The notes under the pieces are model-generated. The model ran no database searches. It had not been told where the DNA came from and saw only the letters and a program-made list of their open reading frames with translations. A DNA stretch of 14,414 nucleotides. It comes from Nitrososphaerales archaeon TH1177 (GTDB taxonomy: Archaea; Thermoproteota; Nitrososphaeria; Nitrososphaerales; Nitrososphaeraceae). The stretch is from positions 1-14,414 of the forward strand of contig JAATVJ010000392.1 in the NCBI GenBank assembly GCA_014523515.1, in the 5' to 3' direction. Below, one piece after another: positions 12,676-14,414 of this stretch (position 1 is its first letter; each line of letters starts with the position of its first letter). A program made the position numbers and the translations under genes.

Positions 12676-12763
12676 TACTCCCTTATTATTTGTTGGTTTA
12701 CCCGTGGCATCTAATTTAAGGTTTTTGAATTTAATGCAATATTTAATTTAATCACCGTTGTTA
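12676..12763 (-). promoter_or_regulatory. promoter region of the oxidase operon
   Basis: It holds AAGGGAG directly before the first operon ATG and two AT-rich TATA candidates on the minus strand: CTTAAATTAGATG (about 12709-12721) and GATTAAATTAAATATTG (about 12738-12754). The first would give a leader of roughly 10-20 bases. The stop of the histidine-phosphatase gene, on the same strand upstream, is at 12764, so read-through from it is possible. Confidence 0.4.
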
Positions 12764-13387
12764 CTATTCGTAGAGATATCTTTGTGCACCCATAAAATTA
12801 ACTGCAGAGATCGACCAAGTTTTAAATTCTTGTTTCAAGATTGTTAATGCAGCATTACGCATATGCCATTTATAGAGAGATTCAGGTTTCAAATCTAGTA
12901 TATAAGAAATTGCTGCCTTGATAGGATCAAGGTGAGTAACTAGTAGCACATTGTGATTATTATGTCTGGCCATAACTTGATCCAGTAAATCCCTTATTCG
13001 TGATTTTACTGCTGTAAAAGATTCGACTCCATGATTAGAAAGGACAGAGTCATCCCCCATATAGAAGCTCAGAAAGAGATTTCCATACTTGTTTAATACT
13101 TCATCATAATTTGTTCCTGCTAATTTTCCCAAATCTATTTCATAAAGTCGATCATCTATTTCATAATCAAGACCTAATTCCTCTCCGACGATCTGTGTTG
13201 TTTCAATTGCCCTGGTGACAGGACTAGAATATATTTTAGAAATTGACATACTTTTTAATAATTTGGCAGTCTCTTTAACTTGCATTTGTCCTTTTTCTGT
13301 TAGATGCGATTCAAGATGTCGTCCAACAAGGACTCTGTTAACATTATTATCAGCTTGCCCATGTCTCATGAAAATAGCTAGATTCAA
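12764..13387 (-). CDS. histidine phosphatase (phosphoglycerate-mutase-like)
   Basis: A cytosolic phosphatase or mutase of the histidine phosphatase superfamily. The frame extends to a TTG at 13417, but the family normally starts just before the first strand, so TTG at 13387 (MNLAIFMRHG) is chosen, giving 207 residues. An ATG at 13369 would delete that strand. Catalytic residues visible: R8-H9-G10 (phosphohistidine), R59 (SSPVTRAIET), E83 (YEIDLGKLAG) and H152 (VTHLDPIKAA). The last motif has HLDP where most members have HGG. Substrate cannot be read from sequence; cobalamin-type alpha-ribazole phosphatases and broad-specificity phosphatases share this layout. It lies 88 bases upstream of the oxidase operon in the same direction and diverges from npdG. 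Confidence 0.85.
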   Translation of the reverse strand: MNLAIFMRHGQADNNVNRVLVGRHLESHLTEKGQMQVKETAKLLKSMSISKIYSSPVTRAIETTQIVGEELGLDYEIDDRLYEIDLGKLAGTNYDEVLNKYGNLFLSFYMGDDSVLSNHGVESFTAVKSRIRDLLDQVMARHNNHNVLLVTHLDPIKAAISYILDLKPESLYKWHMRNAALTILKQEFKTWSISAVNFMGAQRYLYE

Positions 13388-13569
13388 CTTAGTATATACT
13401 ATAATTTTTATTATCAATAATTTATATTAATTGACGAAAAATTGTTCAATCTGAAAGAAAGCTATATCTTGAAATAAAAAATTGTTATTATTATTATTAT
13501 TAGCAAAACACAAAGCATATGAAACAATATATTTAAAACACATAGCGAGAAAAATTAGCTGTTTAAAAA
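13388..13569. promoter_or_regulatory. divergent intergenic region with npdG promoter and ATT repeat
   Basis: For npdG, GAAACAATATATTTAAAA (13521-13538) resembles a BRE plus TATA box, about 32-49 bases before the ATG at 13570, giving a leader of roughly 10-15 bases. A run of TTA/ATT triplets (13485-13502) lies further upstream. The minus-strand promoter of the phosphatase is probably within 13410-13440 (AT-rich), without a clear box. Confidence 0.4.
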
Positions 13570-14244
13570 ATGAAAATAGGAATTGTTGGTGGAACAGGTG
13601 GAATGGGTGAAGGTTTTGCTTTGAGATGGTGTGCAAATCATCAGATAGTTATAGGTTCTAGAGATAAAAATAAGGCAACAGAAGTGGCTAACAACTATAT
13701 GAAAATCGCACAAGATTTTTATAAAGATAAGATGCGTGGCAATGTTTCTGGCGATAACAATTTTGACCTTGCCAAAGATTTGGATATTTTAATTCTCTCT
13801 ATACCTTATGAAACAATTAACGATACATGTAGCAAATTATCACAAGTTGTAAGTGAGAATTGTATTATTGTTTCTCCAATTGTACCCATGAAATGGGAAG
13901 AAAAAGGTTTTACATACATACCTTTTGAAGAAGGAAAAAAAACTGCAGCTGAACTTGTTGCAGATAATTTCAAATCAAGATCAAGAATTGTTTCAGCATT
14001 TCATACAATATCTGAATCAAAGCTAAAAAAAATAGAATTGAATCTTGATGCAGATACCTATATTTGTGGAGATGATCTTTCAGTCGTACAAAAAATTAAA
14101 GAACTATCTTCTGAAATACAAGGATTACGTCCTATATATTTGGGACAGCTCTCTATGACTTATCAGGCAGAAGTACTTACTCCAATGTTGTTAAACGGTG
14201 CAAAAAAGAACAAATTAAAAAATCCTGGTCTAAAATTAGTATAG
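13570..14244 (+). CDS. npdG: F420-dependent NADP oxidoreductase (NADPH:F420 reductase)
   Basis: Cytosolic enzyme that transfers hydride between reduced coenzyme F420 and NADP+. Residues 1-16 carry the Rossmann motif IGIVGGTGGMGEG (3-15) at the very N-terminus. GSRDKNKA (29-36) follows strand 2, with Ser and Arg suited to the NADP 2'-phosphate. ILSIPYET (75-82) and IIVSPIVPM (99-107) are further core segments seen in FNO/NpdG proteins. The helical C-terminal part (RIVSAFHTIS, DADTYICGDD, GLRPIYLGQLS) contains the conserved phrases for F420 binding. Length 224 is close to the Archaeoglobus enzyme. It implies that the organism makes F420, as ammonia-oxidising archaea do. A membrane-protein gene starts 15 bases downstream and may be cotranscribed. 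Confidence 0.9.
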   Translation: MKIGIVGGTGGMGEGFALRWCANHQIVIGSRDKNKATEVANNYMKIAQDFYKDKMRGNVSGDNNFDLAKDLDILILSIPYETINDTCSKLSQVVSENCIIVSPIVPMKWEEKGFTYIPFEEGKKTAAELVADNFKSRSRIVSAFHTISESKLKKIELNLDADTYICGDDLSVVQKIKELSSEIQGLRPIYLGQLSMTYQAEVLTPMLLNGAKKNKLKNPGLKLV

Positions 14245-14259
14245 TAGTGTAAAGTTATT

Positions 14260-14414
14260 ATGAATTACAAGTTTAAAAGCGACGATCAACTGAGACGTGG
14301 AAAGAATTGGATGTCCGGGATGGGCATCTTATTTATCGTGATGGCAGTCATTATAGCTTTAAGAAACTTGTATTTTGTGTCTACACAACTTTCTTTTGAA
14401 TTTTATTTAGATAA
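14260..14414 (+). CDS. membrane protein, 5' part only (cut by window end)
   Basis: An open frame from the ATG at 14260 to the end of the window, 51 complete codons with no stop. The first 17 residues are charged (MNYKFKSDDQLRRGKNW). Residues 18-42 are hydrophobic (MSGMGILFIVMAVIIALRNLYF), so a TM helix is likely. Its GC content is similar to npdG and it begins 15 bases after the npdG stop. No family is recognisable from this fragment. Confidence 0.6.
   Translation, partial: MNYKFKSDDQLRRGKNWMSGMGILFIVMAVIIALRNLYFVSTQLSFEFYLD

Noticed and set aside
1..14414. CRISPR arrays, tRNA or rRNA genes, insertion sequences, prophage genes
   Set aside because: No regularly spaced repeats, cloverleaf-like GC-rich segments, transposase or phage proteins were found on reading both strands; only simple microsatellites and short palindromes are present.

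Overview
The window looks like a chromosome segment of an AT-rich ammonia-oxidising archaeon (Thaumarchaeota/Nitrososphaeria, probably a soil-type Nitrososphaerales such as a Nitrosocosmicus-like lineage). The signs are an A-type haem-copper oxidase operon with membrane-anchored cupredoxins, signal peptides ending in (N)AFAQ, a four-helix archaeal CtaA, an F420-dependent NADP reductase (NpdG/FNO), a TrmB-like regulator, an ESCRT-III/CdvB paralogue, and TATA-box promoters placed close to start codons. The genus is inference; no rRNA or other marker gene is present.

Layout. Bases 1-556 carry no convincing gene but hold a nested inverted repeat. Bases 557-2825 hold four small genes: a secreted helical protein with an Asn tract at its signal peptide (-), a four-helix membrane protein with an SRTVGVP motif (+), a small winged-helix protein (+) and a two-TM membrane protein (-). 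After a 436-base gap with weak hairpin potential comes a large TrmB-type regulator (3262-4803, -), transcribed divergently from a CdvB/ESCRT-III-like protein (4986-5780, +). Their shared promoter region contains a three-copy GTAAC/GTTAC cluster that could be an operator. Bases 5995-7857 (-) encode a tandem double SDR protein resembling one half of Chloroflexus malonyl-CoA reductase, but with most catalytic residues replaced. Facing away from it is a secreted, membrane-anchored beta-sandwich protein (7961-8533, +).

The core is a minus-strand respiratory operon, read from 12675 down to 8734: the N-terminal TM part of COX subunit II; the TM2/CuA part of subunit II fused to a C-terminal cupredoxin; subunit I; a membrane-anchored cupredoxin; and half-size haem A synthase CtaA. 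Subunit II is split between TM1 and TM2, with a TAATG stop/start overlap. The fused and free-standing cupredoxin domains are near-duplicates. Together the genes would build a terminal oxidase: blue-copper domains feed electrons to CuA, then haem a, then the haem a3-CuB centre, and CtaA makes the haem A. This block is visibly more GC-rich than its surroundings.

Bases 12764-14414 carry a histidine phosphatase (-), npdG (+) and a membrane-protein gene cut by the window end (+).

The items most worth following are the divergent TrmB-like/CdvB-like pair, the degenerate tandem SDR, and the split subunit II with its duplicated cupredoxin. No mobile element, CRISPR array, rRNA or tRNA was recognised.
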